Source: Gammaproteobacteria bacterium (GTDB lineage: Bacteria; Pseudomonadota; Gammaproteobacteria; Chromatiales; Chromatiaceae). From it: DNA of 55,076 bases. Below, in pieces: positions 8,848-17,673 of the stretch (within the stretch, counting starts at the first letter, position 1; each line of letters begins with the position of its first letter). Location of the stretch: positions 1-55,076 of the forward strand of contig JAJFJN010000009.1 of assembly GCA_021773975.1 (NCBI GenBank), read 5' to 3'. The position numbers were made by a program, and so were the translations under genes. The notes under the pieces are model-generated. The model was not told where the DNA came from, made no database searches, and saw only the letters and a list, made by a program, of their open reading frames with translations.

Positions 8848-10104
8848 ATGCTATTTGGAAAACAAAAAACAGTACAGCCAGAAGACCTGGCAAATACCAT
8901 CCCACTTCGCAATCTGCCTAAGCGGGTACTCCGTCATGTAGCCACTTTAGCTAGCCTAGAGCATCTACCCGGCAAGCAAATAATCTTTACTATTGATGAT
9001 TGCAGTAAAAATATTTTCTACCTTATAAAAGGCCAAATAGCATTAAGTACGGCTCGAGGTTCATCCGACACCATAAATGCAGGCAGCACTCAGGCAAAAT
9101 TCCCACTTAATCTTGATCAACCCTGTAAATATACGGCTAGAACATTAAACCGAGTCATTTTAATTAAGATTCCCCGTGAACTTATGCAGAACATTGAGCG
9201 TCTGGGGTCAAATTTATCCATCAACAAAAACGAGGGGATCGAGCTTGTAGAAGATGAGATGAAGGATCAGCACTATGTTGATTTCTTTTGCAAACTTCAG
9301 GATGGAGATTTTGAGATCCCCAGCATGCCTGATATTGCTATTCGCATCAGTAAAGCCGTAAACAACCCCAACACCACAAGTACCGACATTGCTCGTATTA
9401 TTCAAATGGATCCAGCACTCGCTGCACGTATCATTCACATCGTGAACAGCCCACTCTATTCAAGTCGCCATCGTATTGATAATTGCCCAGATGCCGTTAC
9501 ACGATTAGGTCGAGCCACAACTCGTAGTTTGGTGCTCAGTTTCATACTCAAAAATCTTTTCCGCACTAAACATGCCATCCTAAGAGATCGCATGTCTGAA
9601 TTATGGGCGCATAGCCGAAAGGTTGCCGCAGTATGTCACGTGCTTGCACGCCTCGGTTCAAAATTAGATCCCGACCGCGCAATGCTTGCAGGGCTTATTC
9701 ATGACATCGGCGCTGTGCCTATTCTTAGCGCAGCAAAGGATCACCCAAACCTAATAGACAATCCAGAATTATTAGACAAAACAGTTAATCGCCTACAGGC
9801 GCAAGTGGGGGCTTTAGTTTTACGCAAATGGGGATTTATGGATGAGCTTACTGATATGGCCTTACAGGCTGAAAACTGGGTACGAGATGAAAGTAATACA
9901 ATAGATTATATTGATCTAGTGGTTTTGGGGCAGCTGCATGCCTATATTGGTACGCCTCGCATGCAAACTCTGCCCCGCATTGACTTAGTTCCTGCTTTTC
10001 ATAAACTAGGAAACGGAAAACTAACCCCACAGCAATCATTAAGAATTATCGAAAAATCCAAATCAGATATTCAAGCAGTAGAACAGCTTTTGGATGGAGG
10101 TTAG
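8848..10104 (+). CDS. HDOD signalling protein with N-terminal cyclic-nucleotide-binding-like domain
   Basis: Residues ~15-130 resemble a cNMP-binding beta-roll (PGKQIIFTIDD..KNIFYLIKGQIALST), without a clear phosphate-binding cassette. Residues ~150-345 form an HDOD domain: FEIPSMPDIAIRISKAV, IIQMDPALAARIIHIVNS, and an HD pair in GLIHDIGAVPIL. HDOD proteins are HD-GYP relatives, usually without phosphodiesterase activity, that act in signalling hubs. The 418-residue protein stands alone between the divergent prmB and the convergent iscR-like gene, 15 nt away. Its partners cannot be told from context. A4/A6 runs precede the ATG and no strong Shine-Dalgarno is seen. Confidence 0.85.
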   Translation: MLFGKQKTVQPEDLANTIPLRNLPKRVLRHVATLASLEHLPGKQIIFTIDDCSKNIFYLIKGQIALSTARGSSDTINAGSTQAKFPLNLDQPCKYTARTLNRVILIKIPRELMQNIERLGSNLSINKNEGIELVEDEMKDQHYVDFFCKLQDGDFEIPSMPDIAIRISKAVNNPNTTSTDIARIIQMDPALAARIIHIVNSPLYSSRHRIDNCPDAVTRLGRATTRSLVLSFILKNLFRTKHAILRDRMSELWAHSRKVAAVCHVLARLGSKLDPDRAMLAGLIHDIGAVPILSAAKDHPNLIDNPELLDKTVNRLQAQVGALVLRKWGFMDELTDMALQAENWVRDESNTIDYIDLVVLGQLHAYIGTPRMQTLPRIDLVPAFHKLGNGKLTPQQSLRIIEKSKSDIQAVEQLLDGG

Positions 10105-10119
10105 CTTTATTAATTAAAT

Positions 10120-10575
10120 TTAAATTGATTTGACTGCTTTATTAATAATTTCACTATTTTCTCTCTGGAGTTCCAGACTTGCAGAACCTCGAGCAACAAG
10201 ATCACCCAGAGTTATCTGCTTAAGAAAATCAAAAATATCATTACTTAGCTCATTCCATAGAATATGAGTCAAACGACTCGATCCCTCTTCCTCAGCTTTA
10301 GAACGGTTAAATCCCACCCATTCATCTACAGCGCAAATAATATCAGCAATAGAAATTTCCCCTGCTGGACGGCCTAAATAATAGCCTCCACCAGGCCCTC
10401 GAACCCCTTTTACAAGCCGCTGCCGTCGCAGGCAAGCAAATAGTTGCTCAAGATATGACAAGGAAATACCCTGTTCAACAGAAATGTCCGCTAGCGTTAC
10501 TGGCCCTCGATCACCATTAACAGCCAACTCCAGCATTGCTGTGACAGCATATCTTCCCTTTGTTGATAGCCTCAT
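10120..10575 (-). CDS. Rrf2-family regulator, IscR-like but lacking the [2Fe-2S] cysteines
   Basis: The 151-residue protein follows IscR closely: MRLSTKGRYAVTAML at the start, the winged-helix LADISVEQGISLSYLEQLF recognition region, and VRGPGGGYYLGRPAGEIS in the wing. In IscR three Cys (92, 98, 104 in E. coli) and a His ligate a [2Fe-2S] cluster. The matching stretch here (FNRSKAEEEGSSRLTH, 89-104) has no cysteine, and only the His remains. The only cysteines, C48 and C81, lie elsewhere. No isc genes are adjacent. Its start is set by a strong AGGAGA seven nt upstream. A TTGACA hexamer at 10693-10698 may be its -35. It may act as a permanently apo-form regulator. Confidence 0.88.
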   Translation of the reverse strand: MRLSTKGRYAVTAMLELAVNGDRGPVTLADISVEQGISLSYLEQLFACLRRQRLVKGVRGPGGGYYLGRPAGEISIADIICAVDEWVGFNRSKAEEEGSSRLTHILWNELSNDIFDFLKQITLGDLVARGSASLELQRENSEIINKAVKSI

Positions 10576-10815
10576 AATCCATCTCTCCTAGACAAGTGAG
10601 ATCTTCTTAACCACATACCTTCTATGGCATTTTTCATTTTCATTATAAACGGCTGTTTATAGTTCTATAGGCTAGCAGCACCTTATTAAATCTGTCAATG
10701 TTAATGAGATTCAATATTAACTACTGATTTTGCATGGAATATCACTCCCAACTAGAAAACCATAACCGGTTCATATTATATCCTTTTAGATAATTTCGGG
10801 GTATCACTATTTTTA

Positions 10816-11177
10816 CTAAGTGCTGTATACATCACCAGATGTATGGTAATTAAAACAGTGTCCTTGTTGAACAAGGTAGGCAAGCCATTTTGAAAGAAAA
10901 GGGTTAGCCTTCCACTTCTGATCTAATGCATTACGATGCGCTTTTCCATTTAAAGAAAGCGAAGAAGTGTTGTATAACGTGTCTGCTCCAGTATTTCCAA
11001 GTAAAGGTCCACAGCATTATTAACCTGTGAAAGGTGCTGTCCCTTTAACACACGCAATTCTGGTGCAATTTTTATAAGATGAAAATAATTTTCATCGCAA
11101 AGATCCATCAACCAACCAACAGTTGACCGCCCATCAAGCTGATGACGTAGACTCCACGGATACCACGGTGCTCTCAA
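10816..11177 (-). pseudogene. DUF1249 (YqiB-like) gene with internal deletion and frameshift
   Basis: The first 75 codons (11177 down to a TAA at 10950-10952) look like a DUF1249 N-terminus: VGWLMDLCDENYFHLIKIAP, then LYLEILEQTRYTTLLRF. Right after the break, another frame continues with ALDQKWKANPFLSKWLAYLVQQGH and ends at a TAG at 10816-10818. That matches the family's C-terminal 'DEK.Q.N.FL..WL.YCL.HG' helix. About 55 residues expected between the two parts are missing. The simplest reading is a deletion that also shifted the frame. The remaining 10576-10815 stretch, upstream of iscR, holds no other gene. Confidence 0.7.
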
Positions 11178-11250
11178 CGCTTATTATCTCTATCGTCAAA
11201 AGTATATATAGACAACATTTTCATAAATACCATAAGAATTTGGTCATATA

Positions 11251-11607
11251 TTATTTAGCGCCCTCTACCTGCCTCTGAACATCATCCATATTTAGCTCTA
11301 TTGCCTTACGAACAACCTCTCTAAATGCACCCTCAGTCAATGCGCCAGGCTGGTTAAAAAGCACAACCTGATCACGTACTATCATCACTGTTGGAACACT
11401 CTGAATATTTAGTTCCTTAGCAATTTCCCGTTGCTCTGCTGTATTAACGTTAGCAAACAAAATCTCAGGGGAACCCTCCGCAACCTTTTCAAAAACAGGC
11501 GCAAATGATAGGCATGGGCCACACTGAGGCGACCAGTGATCAATAATGACAAAATCATGCTCTGTCACTATTTTCTTGAAATTATCTTTAAATAACTCTG
11601 TAATCAA
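11251..11607 (-). CDS. Thioredoxin-family protein
   Basis: The 118-residue cytoplasmic thioredoxin fold has the active-site dithiol C29-G30-P31-C32 in WSPQCGPCLSF. The cis-Pro loop reads QSVPTVMIV, and the DHW strand precedes the active site. A C-terminal extension of about ten charged residues follows the usual fold end. It has no signal peptide, so it would act in the cytoplasm. WSPQCGPC differs from the classical WA.WCGPC of TrxA, so this is probably a secondary thioredoxin. The gene lies alone between the DUF1249 remnant and the htpG terminator. Confidence 0.88.
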   Translation of the reverse strand: MITELFKDNFKKIVTEHDFVIIDHWSPQCGPCLSFAPVFEKVAEGSPEILFANVNTAEQREIAKELNIQSVPTVMIVRDQVVLFNQPGALTEGAFREVVRKAIELNMDDVQRQVEGAK

Positions 11608-11627
11608 TGCTCACCACCCTATAACGC

Positions 11628-11663
11628 AAAAAAGGCACCTCACGTTGAATGAGGTGCCTTTTT
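11628..11663 (-). terminator. Intrinsic terminator after htpG
   Basis: A perfect 9-bp stem GGCACCTCA / TGAGGTGCC with a 7-nt loop is flanked by an A-run and a T-run, so it could work on either strand. It sits 19 nt beyond the htpG stop. Confidence 0.9.
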
Positions 11664-11681
11664 ACTAAAAATTGCTACTGA

Positions 11682-13622
11682 CTACTGCTTCGCAAACTGT
11701 AGCATAATCCCATTTAAGCGACTTACAAAGCCCGCAGGATCTTTTAGCTGCCCACCCTCTGCCAACAGTGCTTGATCAAAAAGAACTTTCGACAGGTCTG
11801 CAAAACGCTCTTCATCCGGCTCATTATCCAGATAAGTAACCAATGGGTGATCAACATTGATCTCCATAATTGGCTTTGTTGAAGGAGCCTCTTGGCCAAC
11901 AGATTTCAGCAGGCGCTCAAGATTAGCACTCATATCATTGTCTTCAACAACAAGACAAGCTGGAGAATCTGTCAAACGGGAACTGACACGAACCTCTTTG
12001 ACCACGTCATCACCCAGCACATTCTTTAAGCGCTCAATCAAGCCAGCATGTTCCTTGGCAACCTCTTCATGCACCTTCTTCTCTTCCTGATCTTCCAACT
12101 CGCCCAGATCCAGCTCGCCTTTGGCTACTGATTGAATCTTCTTCCCTTTATATTCCATCAGGTGCGATACAAGCCACTCATCCACACGATCTACCATCAG
12201 CAGAACCTCGATGCCTTTCTTGCGGAAGACCTCTAGGTGTGGGCTGTGGCGAGCTGCAGGCATGCTATCAGCTGTGATGTAGTAGATTTTATCCTGCCCC
12301 TCTTTCATGCGCTCAATATAGGCGTCAAGAGAGGTGGTCTGCTCATCACCCTCATTGTGGGTGCTAGCAAACCGCAATAGGCCTGAGACAAGCTCCTTGT
12401 TGGCCATATCCTCTCCTGGCCCCTCTTTCATTACCTGACCAAACTGTCCCCAGAATTCAGTATATTTCTCTGGTTCCTTCTTGGCCATCTTCTCCAGCAG
12501 ACTCAAGATACGCTTGATATTAGCAGTACGAATACTGTCAATCTTACGACTGTGTTGAAGGATCTCACGTGAGACATTCAATGGCAGGTCATCTGAATCG
12601 ACAATACCTTTCACAAATCGCAGGTAGTGTGGCATCAGTTTATCCGCTTCATCCATGATGAAGACACGACGCACATAGAGTTTAATGCCATGTTTCTGAT
12701 CCCGATCCCATAGATCAAAAGGGGCTCGTTTTGGTATGTAGAGCAGTGAGGAGTATTCATTGGTACCCTCTACCCGATTATGGGCATGCGCCAGTGGCTC
12801 TTCAAAATCATGTGAAACATGTTTATAGAAATCAGCATACTCCTCATCTGAAATCTCTGATTTTGGGCGCATCCATAGTGCAGCGCCTTTATTAACCACC
12901 TCATACTCAGGTGCTGCATCCTTTGTCTCCTGCTCTGCCTCTTCACTCTCTTCACCTGGCGGTGCAGGGTAGACTTCTTTGAGCATCTCAATCGGCATGG
13001 CAACATGATCAGAGAACTTATTGATCACAGAGCGCAGTCGATAGCTCTCAAGAAACTCACTCTCATCTTCATTCAGATGCAGAATAACATCGGTTCCGCG
13101 CGTAGGTTTATCAACTGTCTCCAGGGTATAGGTACCTTTACCATCAGACTCCCAAGACACACCGTGCTCAGCACCAAGACCTGCTCGACGGGTAATCAAT
13201 GTCACCTTATCGGCCACGATGAAAGAGGAGTAGAAGCCCACGCCAAACTGACCAATCAGCTGACTGTCCTTAGACTGATCCCCTGTCAATGCCTCAATAA
13301 ACTGCTTGGTACCGGAATTCGCGATAGTACCAATGGTATCTGTCACTTCCTGGCGATTCATACCGATGCCATTATCAGAGATAGTGACGGTACGCTTCTC
13401 TTTATCAAACGCCACCCGAATCTTTGGCTCTGGGTCATCTTCAAACAACGCCTCATCGGTCAGCGCCTCAAAGCGCAGCTTCTCTGCTGCATCAGAGGCA
13501 TTAGAGATAAGTTCACGCAGAAAAATCTCCTTGTTGCTATACAAAGAGCGAATCATCAGGTTCAAAACCTGGCTCACTTCTGCCTGAAAATCTAGGGTTT
13601 CCTTATGTGCTTCAACTGTCAT
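11682..13622 (-). CDS. htpG: Hsp90-family chaperone HtpG
   Basis: HtpG is the bacterial Hsp90, an ATP-driven dimeric cytosolic chaperone working with DnaK. The N-terminal GHKL ATPase shows [30 protein letters not shown] and a [11 protein letters not shown] lid motif. A middle domain ([18 protein letters not shown]) and a dimerisation domain follow. I take the start at 13622 (646 residues) because it matches the family start and follows GGAGG. A 15-codon longer frame to 13667 exists. Expression is probably heat-induced: a sigma-32 promoter lies 77-104 nt upstream, and a strong terminator closes the gene. Confidence 0.97.
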   Translation of the reverse strand: MTVEAHKETLDFQAEVSQVLNLMIRSLYSNKEIFLRELISNASDAAEKLRFEALTDEALFEDDPEPKIRVAFDKEKRTVTISDNGIGMNRQEVTDTIGTIANSGTKQFIEALTGDQSKDSQLIGQFGVGFYSSFIVADKVTLITRRAGLGAEHGVSWESDGKGTYTLETVDKPTRGTDVILHLNEDESEFLESYRLRSVINKFSDHVAMPIEMLKEVYPAPPGEESEEAEQETKDAAPEYEVVNKGAALWMRPKSEISDEEYADFYKHVSHDFEEPLAHAHNRVEGTNEYSSLLYIPKRAPFDLWDRDQKHGIKLYVRRVFIMDEADKLMPHYLRFVKGIVDSDDLPLNVSREILQHSRKIDSIRTANIKRILSLLEKMAKKEPEKYTEFWGQFGQVMKEGPGEDMANKELVSGLLRFASTHNEGDEQTTSLDAYIERMKEGQDKIYYITADSMPAARHSPHLEVFRKKGIEVLLMVDRVDEWLVSHLMEYKGKKIQSVAKGELDLGELEDQEEKKVHEEVAKEHAGLIERLKNVLGDDVVKEVRVSSRLTDSPACLVVEDNDMSANLERLLKSVGQEAPSTKPIMEINVDHPLVTYLDNEPDEERFADLSKVLFDQALLAEGGQLKDPAGFVSRLNGIMLQFAKQ

Positions 13623-13698
13623 GACCGTGCCGATCCTCCGGGTAGATTGATAATTAAGGTGTAACAAGTTTTAGAGGCAGATGCTGCCAAAGATTTAT

Positions 13699-13726
13699 AG
13701 ATGGGGACTCACCTAAATTTTTCAAC
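13699..13726 (-). promoter_or_regulatory. Sigma-32 heat-shock promoter of htpG
   Basis: On the minus strand GTTGAAA (-35) is followed after 13 nt by CCCCATCT (-10). This matches the sigma-32 consensus CTTGAAA-N11-15-CCCCATNT at all but one position. It lies 77 nt upstream of the htpG ATG. Confidence 0.85.
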
Positions 13727-13855
13727 CTAAAAGAGGTCTATTCCATTTCACACACTAAGATGCATGATGAAAACTCACAATATAGTGGCGACAGGGTTTA
13801 AGGTGGAAGAAAAAAACGAATTGAAATGAAAGGCTTAGATAATATAGATTAAAGG

Positions 13856-14161
13856 TCAGGCAAAAACATCGATTCCTAATATATCACTGACACGATCACG
13901 CTCCTCATCAGCAGTAATCCTCTCATAGGCACTGACCGCATTTTTGGATTGCAATGTGTAATCTTTCTGCTCGCTACTGTGCTGGACACGACTAGCCAAG
14001 CGCTGCTCCATTAGCTTAGATGCCTCCAGATCCAATACCTGGGGCACTTTCTCAGGAAGAGATTGGCGATCCTCTTTAGGTTTTTCATATGCAGATTTCT
14101 GCACAAGGGTTTGAGTAACCCTTGGGGCTAGATAATTATTGACGGATAGAGACGAAGCCAT
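13856..14161 (-). CDS. Conserved hypothetical protein ending in ILGIDVFA
   Basis: This 101-residue soluble, charged protein has no signal peptide or membrane segment. It is Gln/Ser/Lys-rich with a likely helical middle (LDLEASKLMEQRLASRV). It ends with AVSAYERITADEERDRVSDILGIDVFA. I have the impression of short gammaproteobacterial proteins with a similar 'A..AY......(E/Q)R..(V/I)..(L/I)LGID.(F/Y)' tail, but I do not recognise a named family. It is monocistronic between hinT and htpG on the minus strand. Confidence 0.7.
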   Translation of the reverse strand: MASSLSVNNYLAPRVTQTLVQKSAYEKPKEDRQSLPEKVPQVLDLEASKLMEQRLASRVQHSSEQKDYTLQSKNAVSAYERITADEERDRVSDILGIDVFA

Positions 14162-14261
14162 CGTTAACAGCCTGAACCTTGCCTATAAATAAAAATAACA
14201 CACAACCACAAAACAGCAACCTGCCTCTTCCCAATGAGGAGTATAGATGCTGAAAATACGC

Positions 14262-14606
14262 CTAGCCCGGCGGCCAATTCATACGGCGGCCACCCAGAAC
14301 ATGCATATGAATATGGAAAACAGTTTGACCTGCCCCCTCATTACAGTTTAGCACCATCCGGTAACCTTGCTCGCTGAGACCATCAATTTCAGCGACCTTT
14401 TGAGCACCCAGCACCAATCTGCCGATAAGCTCAGCATCCTCAGACTGCAGCTCATTAGTGGTACTGTAGTGTTTTTTAGGGATCACCAATACATGAGTGG
14501 GCGCTTGAGGACTCATATCCCGAAAGGCCAACAGATCATCTGTTTCGTAAACAACATCTGGCTGAATTTCACCACTGACCATCTTGCAGAAAATACAGTC
14601 TGTCAT
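14262..14606 (-). CDS. hinT: HIT-family purine nucleoside phosphoramidase (HinT)
   Basis: HinT hydrolyses adenosine 5'-phosphoramidates and lysyl-AMP-type adducts. The 114-residue protein opens with the zinc-site-like DCIFCKMVSGEI. It has the substrate strand FRDMSPQAPTHVLVIPKKH and ends with the histidine triad as HIHMHVLGGRRM (about 98-109). GGAGATAGG just upstream of the ATG supports the start. It lies downstream of recR on the same strand with a 42-nt gap. Confidence 0.95.
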   Translation of the reverse strand: MTDCIFCKMVSGEIQPDVVYETDDLLAFRDMSPQAPTHVLVIPKKHYSTTNELQSEDAELIGRLVLGAQKVAEIDGLSEQGYRMVLNCNEGAGQTVFHIHMHVLGGRRMNWPPG

Positions 14607-14648
14607 TACCTATCTCCTATGAGGGCTATAAAGGCGCGCAAACCCCAT

Positions 14649-15245
14649 CTACAGCTCTTGTCGTCCCATGAAAGCATGGGAGAGCGTACCACCATCAACA
14701 TACTCCAGTTCACCACCCAACGGCACACCATGGGCAATCTGCGTAGCGCGTATTCCCTTCACCTGCGCCATCTCACCAATATAGTGAGCTGTGGCCTCCC
14801 CTTCTACCGTTGGATTGGTAGCAAGAATAACCTCTTTAACAACAGCTTCAGCCAACCGTTTTTCCAGCAGATCCAGACCGATCTCTTTTGGTCCAATACC
14901 ATCCAACGGCGAAAGCCGCCCACCAAGGACAAAGTAGAGTCCTCGATAGTCAATGGCCTGTTCAATAGCCAACACCTCTGCGGGGGTCTCTACAATACAG
15001 AGCTGACTCTCATCACGCTTGGGATTGGCGCAATGGTGGCAGATCGCACTCTCACTCAACGTACGACAGCGACTACAGTGGCCAATCTTATCTACTGCTA
15101 AAACCAACATATCAGCCAAATGCTGAGCGCCAGGGCGGTCACGTTCCAGCAGATGAAAGGCCATACGCTGGGCTGACTTAGGCCCTACGCCAGGCAGGCA
15201 ACAGAGGGCATCAATCAACCTAAAAAGCAGGGGTTGTTGGGGCAC
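14649..15245 (-). CDS. recR: Recombination mediator RecR
   Basis: RecR acts with RecF/RecO to load RecA on SSB-coated gaps. The 198-residue protein has the helix-hairpin-helix [17 protein letters not shown] (about 18-34). A four-Cys zinc finger follows ([16 protein letters not shown], about 57-72), then a Toprim domain ([13 protein letters not shown] ... [18 protein letters not shown]). The start is a GTG two nt after the ybaB stop, so it is tightly coupled to ybaB in the dnaX-ybaB-recR operon. Confidence 0.97.
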   Translation of the reverse strand: MPQQPLLFRLIDALCCLPGVGPKSAQRMAFHLLERDRPGAQHLADMLVLAVDKIGHCSRCRTLSESAICHHCANPKRDESQLCIVETPAEVLAIEQAIDYRGLYFVLGGRLSPLDGIGPKEIGLDLLEKRLAEAVVKEVILATNPTVEGEATAHYIGEMAQVKGIRATQIAHGVPLGGELEYVDGGTLSHAFMGRQEL

Positions 15246-15247
15246 GC

Positions 15248-15574
15248 CTAGAATGGCATCTTGAAGCCAGGAGGCAGATTTAGCCCCTCAGTCATGCCTG
15301 CCATACTATCCTGGGTTTTTGCAGCAACTTTATGTACTGCATCATTCATAGCAGCAGCAACCAGGTCTTCCAGCATCTCTTTGTCATCACCCATCAAGCT
15401 GTCATCGACATTGACGCGGCGAACCTCATGCTTGCCATTCATCACTACCTTGACCAGTCCCGCGCCCGACTCACCTGTCACCTCTTCCTGTGCCAGTTGT
15501 TCCTGGGCCTTTTGCATCTCGGCTTGCATCTTCTGAGCCTGCCGCATTAAATTTCCAATACCACCTTTCATCAT
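15248..15574 (-). CDS. ybaB: YbaB/EbfC nucleoid-associated protein
   Basis: YbaB is a small DNA-binding nucleoid-associated dimer. The sequence is typical: [24 protein letters not shown] helix, a [23 protein letters not shown] sheet, and a [11 protein letters not shown] tail. I chose the ATG at 15574 because GAAAGG lies seven nt upstream of it. A TTG start at 15589 is also open but would put the ribosome site inside the gene. It lies between dnaX and recR, the standard order. Confidence 0.95.
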   Translation of the reverse strand: MMKGGIGNLMRQAQKMQAEMQKAQEQLAQEEVTGESGAGLVKVVMNGKHEVRRVNVDDSLMGDDKEMLEDLVAAAMNDAVHKVAAKTQDSMAGMTEGLNLPPGFKMPF

Positions 15575-15612
15575 TTCAGTACCTTTCAATGTTGAAAAAA
15601 ATAATTATGTCG

Positions 15613-17229
15613 TTATTGATCAACCGGCTGCACAGAGCCAGAAACCAGCTTACCTGAGAATTCCTCTTCTACACTGCGCACCATAGGATCATTAGCCATA
15701 CTCTGCTCTGCCTGACGTTGGCGATCAGCCTGAGCACGCACCTGCCGTTGTGCAGGAGTCTCCGTCTGAGGCTGCTCGACGTTGATCTCCAGCTTCACTT
15801 TCTCACCGCGATAGCTTTCCAATGCTTGCTGTAGATTTTGCTCTGAACGAGTCGTACACATCCCTTGATGTGCCGGATCAAGATGCAACTTAAGCACGCC
15901 ATCATCCCAACTTTCATAGGTGCAGTTGTTTGCCAGCTGCCGTGCTATACCGCCTAGCTTTAACTGTTCAATAACCTGATGCCAATCACTAAACTCCTGC
16001 ACATCAGCAGATGCCGGGATCCCGACACTCTGATCTACTGGTTTATTTTGAGAGGATGGTGCTGATTTTAACACGGGGCTTACAGCTGACTGTGGCCGTG
16101 CCTGAGTAGCAGGTGTTGATGTGGGCGCGCTCTGCGCCTTCACAGTATCAGGGCGGAAAGCCAGCATCCTAAGCAAAACCATTTCAAAACCACTCGCAGG
16201 ATCAGGAGCTAGCGGCAGATCACGCTGGCCCACCAAGCCAATCTGATAATAGAGTTGCACATCTTCTGGTGTTAAACGCCCTGCTAACAATTCAATCTGC
16301 GCTCTATCTCCTGCATTGTCATCCAATGCATCAGGCACCATCTGCACCAACGCAATTCGATGCAACAGGGAGAGCAGCTCCTGTAGTGCAGCAGCAAAAT
16401 CCGGAGCCTGCTCTGCCAAACTGGCAGCCTGAGCCATAACTTGTCCAGCATCCTGATCTGCCAATGCTACTAGCAGATTGTAAACCTGATCTCTGGAGAT
16501 AGTACCCAGCATACTCCGTACGTCTGATTCAGAAACCTGACCACCACCATAGGCAATAGCCTGATCCATCAGACTCAGCGCATCACGCATACTGCCATCA
16601 GCTGACTGGCTAATATGCATAAGAGCCGCACGGTCATAGGCCAGCTCTTCCTGATCCAAAATTTTCTGCAATTGATCACAGATCTGATCCAGTTGCAGGC
16701 GTTTAAGGTTAAATTGAAGGCAACGTGAGAGCACTGTTACCGGCATTTTCTGAGGGTCTGTAGTAGCTAGCAGAAACTTAACGTGGGGTGGTGGCTCTTC
16801 CAGGGTTTTGAGCAGTGCGTTGAAACTGCTGTCGGAAAACATGTGTACCTCATCAATGAGATAGACTTTGTAACGCCCGCGCACAGGAGCGTAGGGTACG
16901 TTATCCAGCAGCTCACGGGTTTGATCAACCTTGGTTCGTGAAGCGGCATCCACCTCCAGCAAATCAACAAAACGCCCTTCATCAATCTCACGGCAAGCAC
17001 TACATTCGCCACAAGGAGTAGAGCTTACACCCTGCTCACAGTTCAGCGATTTAGCAAAGATACGCGCTAAAGTGGTTTTGCCCACCCCACGTGTGCCACA
17101 AAATAAATAAGCATGATGCAGGCGATCATGATCCAAAGCATTGCTTAGCGCACGCACCACATGCTCTTGGCCAACCAATTCACTAAACGCATGAGGCCGC
17201 CACTTGCGAGCCAGAACCTGGTAGGACAT
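15613..17229 (-). CDS. dnaX: DNA polymerase III subunit tau/gamma
   Basis: DnaX is the clamp-loader ATPase subunit. The AAA+ core shows Walker A GTRGVGKTT (about 45-53). A zinc-binding set follows (CEQGVSSTPCGECSAC, about 64-79), then Walker B LIDEVHMF and sensor-1/SRC (VTVLSRCLQF). After about residue 365 comes a low-complexity linker (SAPTSTPATQARPQSAV) and a tau-like C-terminal domain. At 538 residues it is shorter than the E. coli protein. I saw no convincing slippery sequence for a gamma form. ffs lies upstream and ybaB-recR downstream. Confidence 0.97.
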   Translation of the reverse strand: MSYQVLARKWRPHAFSELVGQEHVVRALSNALDHDRLHHAYLFCGTRGVGKTTLARIFAKSLNCEQGVSSTPCGECSACREIDEGRFVDLLEVDAASRTKVDQTRELLDNVPYAPVRGRYKVYLIDEVHMFSDSSFNALLKTLEEPPPHVKFLLATTDPQKMPVTVLSRCLQFNLKRLQLDQICDQLQKILDQEELAYDRAALMHISQSADGSMRDALSLMDQAIAYGGGQVSESDVRSMLGTISRDQVYNLLVALADQDAGQVMAQAASLAEQAPDFAAALQELLSLLHRIALVQMVPDALDDNAGDRAQIELLAGRLTPEDVQLYYQIGLVGQRDLPLAPDPASGFEMVLLRMLAFRPDTVKAQSAPTSTPATQARPQSAVSPVLKSAPSSQNKPVDQSVGIPASADVQEFSDWHQVIEQLKLGGIARQLANNCTYESWDDGVLKLHLDPAHQGMCTTRSEQNLQQALESYRGEKVKLEINVEQPQTETPAQRQVRAQADRQRQAEQSMANDPMVRSVEEEFSGKLVSGSVQPVDQ

Positions 17230-17270
17230 AGGGTAATTTCAGAAAGTGAAAAACAGAGAGTTTACCCTAG
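17228..17270. repeat. Inverted repeat in the dnaX 5' leader
   Basis: TAGGGTAA and TTACCCTA are perfect complementary 8-mers separated by about 26 nt. They begin at the dnaX start codon, so a folded mRNA would place the ATG region in the stem. No known element is matched. Confidence 0.3.
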
Positions 17271-17491
17271 ATTGATCTATAGAGCAGCCTGTAGAGTGGT
17301 TTTGACTATTCGGCTGCTCAAGCAGCGGGCGCTATCAGAACCGCTATGCTGGCTACAGCACCTTCACTGAACGAGCGAACTTTAAGATTTAACACAATTT
17401 TCTTTAATTGCAATCACTTAGACCCACTCATAGCGGTCTACTGATTAATCTAGGGTTAAAGCGGCACACAGAACGATTCACGGAGAATGGT

Positions 17492-17603
17492 GGTAACCCG
17501 CACCAGCCACACCCCGGCACACGAGTCCACCGCTGCGGCTGCTCCCTTCCGGGTCTGACCGAGTTCACGGTTTTCTGTTGCGAGGGGACCAATGCGGGTC
17601 ACC
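17492..17603 (-). ncRNA. ffs: 4.5S signal recognition particle RNA
   Basis: The minus strand carries the invariant SRP domain IV core: GGTCAGACCCGGAAGGGAGCAGCC, read here in two parts as GGTCAGACCCGG and AAGGGAGCAGCC, with the GGAA-type tetraloop and asymmetric bulge. It is followed by the returning strand with GTGTGCCGGGG. The ends GGTGACCCGCA and TGCGGGTTACC pair to close the rod, giving about 112 nt. The RNA binds Ffh for co-translational membrane targeting. Exact ends are inferred from pairing. Its place just upstream of dnaX is common in gammaproteobacteria. Confidence 0.95.
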
Positions 17604-17617
17604 ATAAAGCGGCGAGG

Positions 17618-17647
17618 ATTATAGCCCTGAAAGCATCCCTTTCACAA
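17618..17647 (-). promoter_or_regulatory. Sigma-70 promoter of ffs
   Basis: TTGTGA (-35) and a perfect TATAAT (-10) are separated by 18 nt on the minus strand. The predicted start falls about 10 nt before the 5' end of the paired SRP RNA. Confidence 0.75.
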
Positions 17648-17673
17648 AGGATATCTAACAAAATAACTAAATA

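Noticed and set aside
13005-13595. 196-codon plus-strand frame inside htpG
   Set aside because: It is fully antisense to conserved HtpG coding sequence with no recognisable protein features.
14367-15101. 244-codon plus-strand frame opposite hinT and recR
   Set aside because: It is antisense to two well-supported genes, has no family resemblance, and its composition is explained by the opposite-strand codons.
15613-17229. Programmed frameshift in dnaX producing gamma
   Set aside because: I saw no A-rich slippery heptamer followed by a stem near the expected position, so only the full-length product is called.
17230-17491. A tRNA gene between dnaX and ffs
   Set aside because: No T-loop (GTTCRA) or cloverleaf could be found in this ORF-poor stretch; only weak inverted repeats are present.
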